Made by a program: the position numbers and the translations under genes. From Cantharellus purpuraceus (Eukaryota > Basidiomycota > Agaricomycetes > Cantharellales > Hydnaceae): 64,000 nucleotides of DNA. The notes under the pieces are model-generated. The model searched no databases. It saw nothing but the letters and a program-made list of their open reading frames with translations, and was not told the DNA's origin. The stretch is taken from positions 2,232,001-2,296,000 of the forward strand of contig JALBUN010000001.1 in assembly GCA_025174535.1 (NCBI GenBank), given 5' to 3'. How positions within the stretch are numbered: position 1 is the stretch's first letter; every line of letters starts with the position of its first letter. Shown piece after piece: positions 9,652 to 19,963 of the stretch.

Positions 9652-11442
9652 ATGGAAGATATTCTAGAAATTTTTCAGTTAGCAGATCTGCTAGTGAGGA
9701 ATAGGAATTCTGAGGAAGAGCTCTTCGATGGATCTAGTATCGAGGTAGAATTTAGATTCAAATCAGTGGATGAGAGGAAGTTTGCCAGATTGCTAGAATA
9801 TGCAAAAACAGTTTATTCCGAACTGGAGTCATATTCTTATGAAGAAAGTAGGGTTCAGCTTGTTACCAAGTCTGTACATAGAAGAATTATAAGAGATGAC
9901 GGAACTAAAGAAGTTATTTCTAAGACCAACATCAGAACAATACATATTAATAACCTATGGGTGTCCTTATCCATATCCATGGAACAAGATTTGAGAAATA
10001 TGCAGAAATGGCACAACAAGCCTGTTGAGAAAAGTAGGATTAGTTTTGATATAGATGATGGAAAAGCGAGACTTGACATGACTCAGTCCAATAGAGAATT
10101 ATTCCAAATAGAAATAGAAGTTCTGGATACCTCCTGGAACCCTATTAAAACCATCGAAGAGATATCTAGGAGAATGTTAGATAGCCCAGTCCATATCAGC
10201 AAAGGGATGTATGATGCCGTATTAGATATATCATCTAAAAAGGTTTATTATAATGATAATAACTACTTTTGCATCTACAGTAGAAAATACCAAGTCCCAA
10301 TACCAATTATGATAAAAGATTATCATAAACTGTACGGAGGGAATTTTTTTATAACACCAAAGTTAGACGGGGTAAGAAGATTCCTCGTACTTTTGAATGG
10401 CCGGTGCTTTAGTATAGATTCTCTGAACAATATTAGGAAGGAAGTTATGGATATAGCTTATGAACATAGTTCTTACTGCGTTTTGGATTGTGAGTACTTA
10501 GAAGGGAGATACTATATCATAGATATAGTCGTGTACAGGGGCTTATTCGTAGGAAATTGTAGCAATCCGATCGTCAGGATGAATAATTTTGAGAAAGCTC
10601 ACCTGACGGGTAATAATATACGTCCAAAGAAATATGAAGAAGTTGGGGATAATTTTTATAATAAGGTAGAATCATGGAAGGGTTATTATGATATGGACGG
10701 TGTTATAATCGTTAACAATGAGTATACTGGAGAATGTTATAAGATAAAATTTGAAAAAACCATAGATCTTCTCGTCAACAGTGACAAAGTGTTAGTATCA
10801 TCAAACAACATTCCAATTCCGTCAGACATAGAGGTTATAGGAATGTTAGTACCTGGGAAGGTGTGCGAATTTGTAATAGAAAGCAAGAATAAAATAAGAC
10901 TTATGAGGGACAGGAATGACAAGGCCCTTGCAAACTCAACAAGAGTCATAAATAATAATCTGTCTGACAAAGTAGTGGATATGAAAATTCTTATGGGTAG
11001 GGAGTGTATAATGATGAGAAGGATGCATAATACAACTAAGAGGTTGATGTACAAAATGGCCAATATAAAGGATTCTGTTGTTTTGGACATATATAGTGGA
11101 CAAGGAGGAGACATACCTAAATGGAAGGGTAGTAAGAAGGTATTTTCATTGGAGCCAGATAAGAAGGCTTATGAAGAATTTAAGAACAGGTTAAAACATT
11201 TTAATGACAAGATAGATATAATATCTATGAATAATAGAATATCGTCGTATTATAATATACTAAGAAGAATAGGGTCTTGTAAGATTGATATAATAAGTAT
11301 CTTTTTCTGTCTGAACCTTTTTAATCATGAGGATATAGAAGGATTATACAGAATAATAAAAAGAACCTGTTCTAAGAACTGTAGGGTAATAGGCAGTTCC
11401 TATGATGCTTGTTTGGAATCATGTCATTATACACTATTCTGA
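9652..11442 (+). pseudogene. Viral three-domain mRNA capping enzyme, truncated in the methyltransferase
   Basis: Intronless AT-rich frame without internal stops. From ATG 9652 three domains appear in the order used by large DNA viruses. (1) RNA triphosphatase of the tunnel/TTM type: IEVEFRF (E31, E33, R35) and IEIEV (E154, E156), the metal-binding glutamate pairs. (2) Guanylyltransferase: PKLDGVRRF with nucleophile K237, then LDCEYLEGRYYIIDI, MDGVIIVN and YKIKFEKT, matching motifs I, III, IV and V. (3) Guanine-N7 methyltransferase: VVLDIYSGQGGDIPKWK, the SAM-binding loop (from residue 476). The viral frame reaches about codon 584 (11403); the last 12 codons and the TGA at 11440 come from an inserted TIR transposon. 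Roughly the second half of the methyltransferase is missing. The upstream open frame to 9490 lacks an ATG and overlaps the helicase, so it was not used. Host nuclear capping enzymes are separate proteins, so this is not a host gene. Confidence 0.9.
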
Positions 11443-11969
11443 TGTATATGAGATATACATCAGAATTTCAATGATACATAAAGCCAGGGAGTTACAATTT
11501 GTATATCTTAAAAGATTTCGGATGTGTGAAAATTTCATAAATATAAACATATATTCTATATTTGAATAAACTTTAAAAGATAAGACATTTGGTTGAGATG
11601 AACATAACTGTTTATATGAATATAACAGTAATGTATGTATTAATATAATTGGTATTATATAGGTTATTTAGATATACAAATACCAGGTGGGGATTAAAGA
11701 TGGTTCAAATTATGTTACAAGTATTGTATAAGAAAGAATCAATGATATTTGGGTGTTCCCTCAAGAGAGTTGCCACCACTAAATGGGGAAAAAAAGAATT
11801 ATTTTTGATAATTATGCCAAAATATCAAAATATGTTTTAATCTAGTATATTGTGTAAAATTTGAGAATCATGTTGAAATATGAAAATAAGTTTGAATTGA
11901 AGTGTATTGTGTAAAATTGGAGGAAAATAGATTGTATATACATATTTGATGTATTTCTGAACAAGCGTC
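11404..11969 (+). mobile_element. TIR element copy 1 (566 bp), inserted in the viral capping gene
   Basis: Non-autonomous DNA transposon. Ends are GATGCTTGTTTGGAA (left) and CTGAACAAGCGTC (right), imperfect inverted repeats, flanked by a 3-bp duplication TAT at 11401-11403 and 11970-11972. Very AT-rich interior with no transposase. Close relatives lie at 39160-39838 and, inverted and longer, at 41797-43195. Confidence 0.85.
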
Positions 11970-11972
11970 TAT

Positions 11973-13006
11973 GAAAGCTAGGAATATGCCTGGACTTCAA
12001 TGGCCCAGGCTGAATCATGATGGGAACTGAAGAAGTCCCCACCAATGAAGAGCATGATACCGATGCTCTTTGTATCCTGTCACGGGGTATAAACTCAATA
12101 CAAAGAAGGAGTATTGACATGAATAAATGACACCAAGGGGGTAACTCTAAACATGAGCTACCCACAATGCAGTCCTTCCCAAAAGAAGGACTAGACTCAG
12201 TAAAGGACCCCCCAATGGAGGATCCAAATAAGAGCACAAGGCGAATAGCTTTGTCTCATGAAGGATCAACCACCTACACAGCTGATCAGATCCCTCAGTT
12301 GAGGGATCAATGGAAAGAAAAGTATGCTGACCTATTCAGTAGCATACCATTAGAACTTCCCCCATTTAGGAAAATTAACCACGAGATTAATCTTGTGGAT
12401 CCTGACAAGCAAATACATTATCACTTGCCTAAGTGTCCAGAACACTACTGAGCAGAACTTTCAGAGAAAGTTCTGCGATACACCACTGCTAAGTGGTGGG
12501 TATCAGCTACAGCCCGGCAGGCTGTACCAATGCTATGCATTCCCAAGAAAAAATGGGAAGCTTCACACTGTGTTCGACTTGCATAAACAGAATGATAATA
12601 TGGTGAAGGACGTAATGCCCTTCCCCAATCAGGACAACATTCGACACAATGTTGCCTGCTGTACATATTGATCTAAACTCGATATGTCTGAAGTGTATGA
12701 ACAGATATGCGTCAGACCAATGGATATACCCAAGATGGTGTTTGTGACTGTCTTGGGGACATTCGTCAGTCAAGTCATGCAGCAAGGGGGCTGCAATGCC
12801 CCCTTGACATTTCAGTGGCTCATGACCACCATCTTCTGAGAATATATCAGAAGATTTGTCCATGTATATCTGGACAACATATTTGTGTACTCTCATACTA
12901 TACGAGAGCATGAACACCACCTAGAGATGGTGTTCACCAATCTCAGGAAAGCACATATGTTTCTGAGCAAGGATAAGATCGACCTATACTCAATGAGTAT
13001 GGATTG
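11973..13006 (+). pseudogene. Gypsy E1: PR-RT linker and N-terminal reverse transcriptase
   Basis: First surviving coding part of E1. An upstream linker reads as WPRLNHDGN and YPVTGYKLNTKKEY in decayed frames. The RT then starts with an open frame 12167-12451 (QIPQLRDQWKEKYADLFSSIP, PPFRKINHEINLVDPDKQIHYH), after which it needs several frameshifts: VPMLCIPKKKWE, TVFDLHKQNDNMVKDVMPFPNQD, a remnant of the LDMSEAYEQI block, and a VYLDNIF-like remnant of the catalytic YxDD box near 12862-12883 in which the second Asp appears lost. Multiple stops and shifts make it inactive. It is interrupted at 13007 by a solo LTR-A with TSD GATTG. Confidence 0.8.
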
Positions 13007-14958
13007 TGTTTTGGAACCTGCAAAATTATGGTGTTAGGGCAAACTCTAAATCACCACAATTCCATGAATGGACAGCTGAGAAGAATATCAAACCCTGCTG
13101 CAGCACAACTCCAGAAACAATTTAACGTTTGTACTTTGGTTACAATCCCTTGTATTGGTCAATGCAGACTATACACAGAAAAGTAATACATTTCTTAGCA
13201 GCAAGAAATGAATAAGACTTCCAGAGTCTAGAGTTCACAGACACTTAGGGGTCCAGATATTCCAAAAAGAGGGGAATGCACTTAGAGGCTAGAGGAAGTA
13301 GGTGGATGAATCCAACCGTCCAACCAGTGACACTCAGAAGCGGGTAACAGCAATGTGTGAAGTAGTCTAGCAACTGCTTCACATGAGTTTAAGCTTCTAA
13401 TGCTCTGCAAAGGCAGTACACACTAGTAACTTAAACAAGAGCACTAATGGCAGGACTATCGACAGACAATCTCACCCTGTAGATTTGTAGTCACGTGAGG
13501 CAGATACTACACTCACACCCAAAGCAGGAATATCACTACTTTGAGTGCAATCAAGTACAGTTACACAACTGTAAAAGATCCTTGAACTGGTAATCAACAG
13601 TTACTGAGATATAGAGGATGACACTGTATGTCACTCTAGTCACACTGGTGTGCAGAAGATGGGTAGAATATGTTATTATTTCAGAGGCAGAATGACCTCC
13701 TTATATATTGTATTTACAGGGGCTGACTAATGGTTCTGGAATATTCTACCTATTAATAGATGGAAACTACTGGAAGGTTGTGGAAGGTGGAAGAAAGGGG
13801 TAGAATATTCCAAGCCAACCACAGGTTCTGATCACTGCACTAACACTGATGAGGAGTGTTATTCATTAACACCCAGATCCCCATCCGATCCACTCAGATC
13901 CCCATGCATATGAAATCTATACTCCATTTGGAAACCATCACATCTCCATTTATCTGTCTGATTGTCACCACCAAATCTCACCCATCCGTCTCTGGCTCCG
14001 ATTGATGCATCAGCATCACCAAGGAACCCAGACATCTGTCCCCATCGGACTTGGACATACTCATGTAAGGCCATCAGCCTTGGAGACCCATCACCGGAGT
14101 AATTATTATTAGATTTCAAATATGTATTTAAGTTGCCTGACTGGGGACTTCATTCCCCAGTTTGAATATCGAATCATGCCTAGTTCCTAAGTCCGATCCT
14201 AACTATCTAAGTTGTACTCCATCTCTGAAATCTTGGACACTGGTATTAGTGAGGGCGCAGCACATAAGCTGAAGCCAAGTCTGTTCCGACCCCCACGACG
14301 TACCCTGATTCCCTCTCCAACTCCAACCCAACCTCCAACCCAATCTCTGACCCCCAATTGGACCTAGTGTGTAACAAGGAGCTGAATAATGGTTCTGGAA
14401 TGTTCTATCTAATAATAGAAGGAAACAGCTAGAATGTTATGGAAAGGGGTAGAATATTCCAAGGCAATCACCTGATCTGATCATCAATCACCTGCTCTGA
14501 TCCCTGAACTAGGCACTGATCAGGCAAAAAGGAGGGTATCCACCCTGTTTTCTGCACTGGTTTGCACAGCCATGGATAGCCACATCTCAGGTGATGATCT
14601 CCATGGAAAATAGTGCCCTGAGAGGCTGTGGTTGTCAAGTTAGAGAATATTTATTGATCAGAGACATCTGAGCTTGAATTCAGGCCAAATGCCTGGTCCA
14701 AGGGTGGAGTGCTGACTGTGGGAAGGTTTGTGGGTGCCTATGGGTCCACAACTGTAGCACAGCAGAATAAGAGCATTCTGGGCCAAGTTCTGCATGGAAT
14801 ATTCCTGAGAAAATATGGAAAAAATAGAGAATATTTGAATAAGTCCATTCCAAGTACAAGCACCATGTATATGCTGATATTTAGGAATGGAAAAGTGAAA
14901 TAGAGCACATTGGTGCTGCATAAATAGAATTTGATAGGGAAAAGGTGGTTCCCATACA
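13007..14958 (-). repeat. Solo LTR-A (inverted), TSD GATTG, containing a solo LTR-F
   Basis: Starts TGTTTTGGAACC and ends GGTTCCCATACA, i.e. LTR-A in minus orientation. The 5-bp duplication GATTG lies at 13002-13006 and 14959-14963. Without the nested 520-bp LTR-F it is about 1.43 kb, the normal LTR-A length. The interruption of gypsy E1 is restored exactly when it is removed. Confidence 0.92.
13857..14376 (-). repeat. Solo LTR-F, TSD AGGAG, nested in LTR-A
   Basis: 520-bp LTR of the chromovirus F family, TGTTATTCATT at the left and GTGTAACA at the right (complement of the 15695-16208 copy). The duplication AGGAG sits at 13852-13856 and 14377-14381. It proves that family F transposed after this LTR-A had landed. 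Confidence 0.92.
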
Positions 14959-14969
14959 GATTGCCTTGG

Positions 14970-15578
14970 TGTTAAGGTCTGGGACAACTCGGGGTTCAAT
15001 GGAAGGGGGCTGGAGTTTGGCTGCTAGTAAAGAGGGAGATGGGACTTTACTGTTCCAGTTCGACTGGAGACAGAGTGGGAGCAATACTATTCAGATTGAG
15101 TGGACTTGGCTTCAACTTGTGTGTTGCACCCCCTTGGATCGTTGGTCCAATATTTCAGAGTTTGGAGTATGGAGTTGGATCAGGGATCCAGAGTTCAACT
15201 TGTCAAGAAGGTACTTGTCAAGAAGCTAGCAACCAAGAAGTTAATGGGGCAAATCTTAGTTGATATATGAACTACTGTAATAGACAGAGAGTAGCCTGTA
15301 TAAGTATGTGAATGCTGAAACTAAAACAATAAGACAATAAGACGGATACGGAGTACAACATGGAAAGGAGTTTGGAGTTCAGACCCAAGTCTGAACTGAA
15401 ACTAAATAATATAAAAGAAGCAGGTTTGTTGTAACCCATAAGAAGAAACTACTTATAAAGAGAACAATAATGGGGTTTAGGGTTGACAGAGGTGGAGTTG
15501 ATGGAGGTGGAGTTGTCAGGGATGGAGATGAAGGAGATGGAGGTCCAGAGTTTGGACTTGGTGTTACAGGATGTAACA
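14970..15578 (+). repeat. Solo LTR-D, TSD CTTGG
   Basis: 609-bp LTR, TGTTAAGGTC at the left, GGATGTAACA at the right, duplication CTTGG at 14965-14969 and 15579-15583. Strand refers to the TGTTAAGG reading, not to transcription. It shares a core (GGACTTGGCTTCAACTTGTG) with LTR-F, so D and F are related families. Removal restores CLGHLIDD of gypsy E1. Confidence 0.9.
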
Positions 15579-15694
15579 CTTGGTCACCTAATAGATGACC
15601 AAGGCATGCATGCAGACACTGATAAAATGCAGCAAATACAAGAGTGGAGATGACCTAGGTTGTACCATGAAGTCCAATGTTTTCTTGGACTAGT
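15579..15694 (+). pseudogene. Gypsy E1: RT thumb segment
   Basis: Short coding piece reading GHLIDDQGMHADTDKMQQIQEW, a TGA, then YHEVQCFLGLV, the conserved segment after the RT palm. It continues 23 kb away at 39018 once chromovirus F is removed. Confidence 0.8.
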
Positions 15695-16208
15695 TGTTAC
15701 ATGCTAGGTCTGATTGGGGGTTGGAGATTGGGTTGGAGGTTGGGTTGGAGTCGGAACATGTCATGGGGTTGGAATGGACTTGGCTTCAGCTTATGTGCTG
15801 CGCCCTCACTAATACTGGTGTCCGAGATTTCGGAGGTGGAGTACGACTTAGAGAGTTAGGATCGGACTTAGGAACTAGGCGTGATTCAATATTCGAACTG
15901 GGGAATGAAGTCCCCAGTCAGGCAACTTAAATACATATTTTGAAATCTAATAATAATTACTCTGGTGATGGGTCTCCGAGGCCGATGGCCTTACATGAGT
16001 ATGTCCGAGTCTGACGGGGACGGATGTCCAGGTTCCTATGGTGATGCTGATGCATCAATCGGAACCAGAGACGGATGGGTGGAATCGGCGGTGACAATCA
16101 GACAGGTAGATGGAGACGGTGGTTTCCAAATGGAGTATAGATTTCATGTGCGCGGGGATCTGAGTGGATCGGACGGGGATCTGGACGTTAATGAATATAG
16201 TCATAACA
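15695..16208 (-). repeat. 3' LTR of chromovirus F
   Basis: 514 bp, TGTTACATGC on the left and GTCATAACA on the right in plus reading. Preceded on the minus strand by a purine-rich tract (GGAGAGATAC) as expected of a polypurine tract. It pairs with 38504-39017. Confidence 0.88.
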
Positions 16209-16346
16209 GTATCTCTCCATTTAAGGCTGAGCCCCTGAGGCCTCATGTCTGTGGATTGAATAGGTGAGATGGTTGGGTGCAGTTGGAGTTATACTGGGGG
16301 TCTGGAGACATATGAAAGGAGGGGCATGATTGAGGTCTTATCCTCA

Positions 16347-18035
16347 ATGATGTCAAACCCTTTGGCAAGCATGAGCGTGGCCAAGCTTGAGCAGTTGCTC
16401 TTGGCCTGACGGAAGGAAGAGGAAGAGGAGTGGAAACGGAAAGAGGAGGAGGAAGCAGAACGGAGATGGAAGGAGGAGGAGGAGGAGGAGGAATGGAGAT
16501 GGAAGGAGGAGGAGGAGGCGGAACGGAAACGGAAGGAGGAGGAGGAGGCGGAATGGAGACGGAAGGAGGAGGAGGAGCAGAGGTGGAAAGAGGCGGCGAA
16601 GACGGAACGGAGAAGGAAAGAGGAGGAAGCAAAGGCCGAGAGGGCCCGCAGGGTCAAGGAACTTGCGGCCGTGATGGAGGCCGCGAGACTGAAGGAAGTG
16701 GAGGAGCAGGCACACGAGCTGGAAGCCGCCATGGAGGTAGAGGAGGAGGTGACTGGGGCAGGGGCGACCAGTCCAGGAAGTCCGAGTGTGCCGATACGGA
16801 CAGGGACCCCTGAAGTCGCCATCATCTCTGTTACACGGATGGAGACAACTCGTCCGAAAACTGTCACTGCGGAGGACTCGCCGTTACGTCCGCGGGCACG
16901 GCCATTATTTGAGTTGGGTGCAGCTGAGGAAGATGATGCGGTGGAGATGGAGAGGGCAGAGGTGGAGGCGGATCCCAATGCCAATATGGAGCTCGATGCA
17001 AATGCAGAGCCTGAGGTGGGTGTGGATGTCGGGATGGATGTGGAGCCGGATCTAACTTCAAATTCTTATGAGGAGATGGCTTGGGTAGCTGTGGTCGAGG
17101 CTCGCAAAAGAGCGGAGCTTTATGCCACTACCACCAAGAAGAATCTCGACATCGCGGTCTTTCCATTGAAGGCGTACCCGAGTGCTGATACGGAGAAGTG
17201 AGAGGCGGATCGGAGGGTCATATAGTGCAAGGTGGAGAGTCACATGTTGGCGACCTGTAAGAAGGAGCTGTGTGTTGTGAGGTCGGTGATCCAGCTTTGC
17301 AAGCGCAAGATGGAGAAGGCAGCGGCAGAACAGCAGGACAAGGAGGAGAGGGAACGCTTGGAGGCCGCAGCGAGAAGGGGTGGACCACCCAAGGCTCTGG
17401 CTCCAGCAGAGCCATTTGGCAGGCCCGGTGTAACTTGCGACTTGTGTCGTGATGCGGGCGTGGAGTGCGTGTGGCCTACCGGCCCAACTCGCCGACTTCG
17501 GTCCTGCGATCACTGTTGGGGTCGGAAAGGAGGGTGTAGGATTGATGGAAAGTTTGATCCCTGGAGTTGGAGCGTCAAGCCCCGACTAGTGGTACAAGGA
17601 GGGGCGGAGAAAGAATCGGAAGGTCGTCCGACCAAAAAGCAGCAGACGGAGATGGGTGCTGTGGCAGCTGGGGGTAGCGGTGTCGGATCGGAAGGGGCAA
17701 CGACCGGTGCAGGTATGGGGCGCGTTTCTGTGCCCAATAGTACCATGGGCCAGCTTATCTGGCTGGTTAACCTGCAGTTGGAGCACCTTCGGTGGATGGA
17801 GGGGTTGCTAGTGGACTTGGTGAGGACGATGAAACGGGAGGAGGTTCTGAAGGGTCGGCAGACGGCCGAGTTATGTCAGTTGCAGAAGTTCATGGCCCCT
17901 TTGGACGAGGATTCAGACATGGGAGATGAGAAAGATTGGGTGTCGGATGTAGAGAGTGATGATGAGTCAGAGACGGCATCGGAGACGGAGCCTGAGGTAG
18001 ATAAGGGGAAGGGAAAAAGGAAACACGATGTATAA
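16347..18035 (+). pseudogene. Antisense Zn2Cys6-like protein gene inside chromovirus F
   Basis: Plus-strand frame of about 562 codons, opposite to the pol strand, lying between the pol stop (near 18188) and the 3' LTR. It is one continuous frame broken only by TGA 16407, TGA 17199 and TAG 17223, each one C-to-T change from CGA or CAG. N-terminus MSNPLASMSVAKLEQLL, then a long Glu/Lys/Arg coiled coil made of an expanded GAGGAGGAAG-type repeat (16420-16640), an acidic middle, and a Cys cluster CDLCRDAGVECVW...SCDHCWGRKGGC (17440-17530) spaced C-x2-C-x6-C-x12-C-x2-C-x6-C, as in fungal binuclear zinc clusters. The C-terminus is acidic, ending KGKGKRKHDV. Role unknown; DNA binding is inferred from the cluster only. 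A related gene sits in the same position beside LTR-D at 58177. Confidence 0.75.
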
Positions 18036-18187
18036 AAATAAAAAATGAAAATGATTATAAGTTTCGGAGCAGAGAAAAATGAGTTGGAGTGATATTCCTT
18101 TGGAGTATTTTAGGCTGGTAATTTCCCTTGTGACTTGTAATAAAATGATGATGCGAAATAATAGAATTAGCATTAGTAATGGGACTT

Positions 18188-19963
18188 AAAGATTCATAAG
18201 AGGGCCAGGTTTGTCTGGATAAGCGGAGTGAAAGTCGGAGATGGATTCGGATGCGTGATCAAGTTTGGACGTGGAGATCCATGAGGACTCTTTGCCGGTG
18301 CCTTCATATCCAGTGTTTTGGAACCCGCAAAATTATGGTGTTAGGGCAAACTCTAAATCACCACAATTCCGTGAATGAACAGCTGAGAAGAATATCAAAC
18401 CCTGCTGCAGCACAACTCCAGAAACAATTTAACGTTTGTACTTTGGTTACAATCCTTTGTATTGGTCAATGCAGACTATACGCAGAAAGGTAATACGTTT
18501 CTTAGCAGCAAGAAATGAATAAGACTTCCAGAGTCTAGAGTTCACGGACGCTTAGGGGTCCAGATATTCCAAAAAGAGGGGAATGCACTTAGAGGCTAAA
18601 GGAAGTAGGTGGATGAATCCAACCGTCCAACCAGTGGCACTCAGAAGCGGGTAACAGCAATGTGTGAAGTAGTCTAGCAACTGCTTCACACAAGTTCAAG
18701 CTTCTAATGCTCTGCAAAGGCAGTACACACTAGTTACTTAAACAAGAGCACTAATGGCAGGACTATCGACAGACAATCTCACCCTGTAGATTCGTAGTCA
18801 CGTGAGGCAGATACTACACTCACGCCCAAAGCAGGAATATCACTACCTTGAGTGCAATCAAGTACAGTTACACAACTGTAAAAGATCCTTGAACTGGTAA
18901 TCAACAGTTACTGAGATAGAGGATGACACTGTATGTCACTCTAGTCACACTGGTGTGCAGAAGATGGGTAGAATATGATGATATGTTATTCTTTCAGAGG
19001 CAGAATGGCCTCCTTATATATTGTATTTACAGGGGCTGACTAATGCTTCTGGAATATTCTACCTATTAATAGATGGAAACTACTGGAAGGTTGTGGAAGG
19101 TGGAAGAAAGGGGTAGAATATTCCAAGCCAATCACAGGATCTGATCACAGCACTAACACTGATCAGGAGCTGAATAATGGTTCTGGAAAGTTCTATCTAA
19201 TAATAGAGGGAAACAGCTAGAATGTTATGGAAAGGGGTAGAATATTCCAAGGCAATCACCTGATTTGATCACCCATCAGCTGATCTGATCCCTGAGCTAG
19301 GCGCTGATCAGGCAAAAAGAAGGGTGTCCACCCTGTTTTCTGCACTGGTTTGCACAGCCATGGATAGCCACATGTCATGTGATGATCTCCATGGAAAATA
19401 GTGCCCTGAGAGGCTGTGGTTGTTAAGTTAGAGAATATTTATTGATCAGAGACATCTGAGCTTGAATTGAGGCCAAATGCCTGGTCCAAAAGGGGAGAGG
19501 CGGCTGTGTGAAGGTTTGTGGGCGCCTATGGGTCCACAACTGTAGCACAGCAGAAATAAATGATTCTGGGCCGAGTTCTGCATGGAATATTCCCAGAAAA
19601 ATATGGAAAAATAGAGAATATTTGAATAAGTCCATTCCAGGTACAAGCATCAAATATATGCTGATATTTAGGAATGGAAAAGCAAAGAATAGCACATTGG
19701 TGCTGCATAAATGGAATTTGATAGGGAAAAGGTGGTTCCCATACATCCAGTCCATTTGACTAAGTACTGGAGCTTGCACTTGTATCGATGGTCGATCTTC
19801 GAGTCCAGGATCTCAGATATCTCATATTCATTGTCTCCTTCGATGATGATCAGGGGAGGTGGAGGTTGCGTGTGACCGGAGATCTCGTTCATAGTAGCGG
19901 GTTCAAGCATTGATATATGGAAGACCGGATGAACTGCTCGGAAGTGGTCTGGGAGGCGGAGGG
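18188..19963 (-). pseudogene. Chromovirus F: integrase C-terminus and chromodomain, split by solo LTR-A
   Basis: Two minus-strand parts, 19963-19746 and 18313-18188. The first reads LRLPDHFRAVHPVFHISMLEP, the GPY/F-to-chromodomain junction, then YEISEILDSKIDHRYKCKLQYLVKWTG. The second continues directly as YEGTGKESSWISTSKLDHA and DFHSAYPDKPGPL before the stop. Joined, they form a full chromodomain, the module that steers chromoviruses to heterochromatin. The solo LTR-A sits exactly between WTG and YEG with duplicated TCCAG. The chromodomain start abuts the 5' LTR of gypsy A. Confidence 0.88.
18314..19745 (-). repeat. Solo LTR-A (inverted), TSD TCCAG
   Basis: 1432 bp, TGTTTTGGAACC to GGTTCCCATACA, with duplication TCCAG at 18309-18313 and 19746-19750. 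Nearly identical to the 5' LTR of gypsy A 218 bp away in the other orientation, so the two form a long inverted repeat. Confidence 0.93.

Noticed and set aside
9361..11403. Viral pair as a host nuclear capping enzyme or a retroelement gene
   Set aside because: Fungal triphosphatase, guanylyltransferase and methyltransferase are separate genes, and no LTR retroelement encodes this domain set.
16289..16984. Ser/Leu/Pro-rich minus-strand ORFs opposite the Glu-rich coiled coil
   Set aside because: Complement of the GAG/GGA-rich repeat coding for Glu/Lys/Arg; low-complexity shadow frames.
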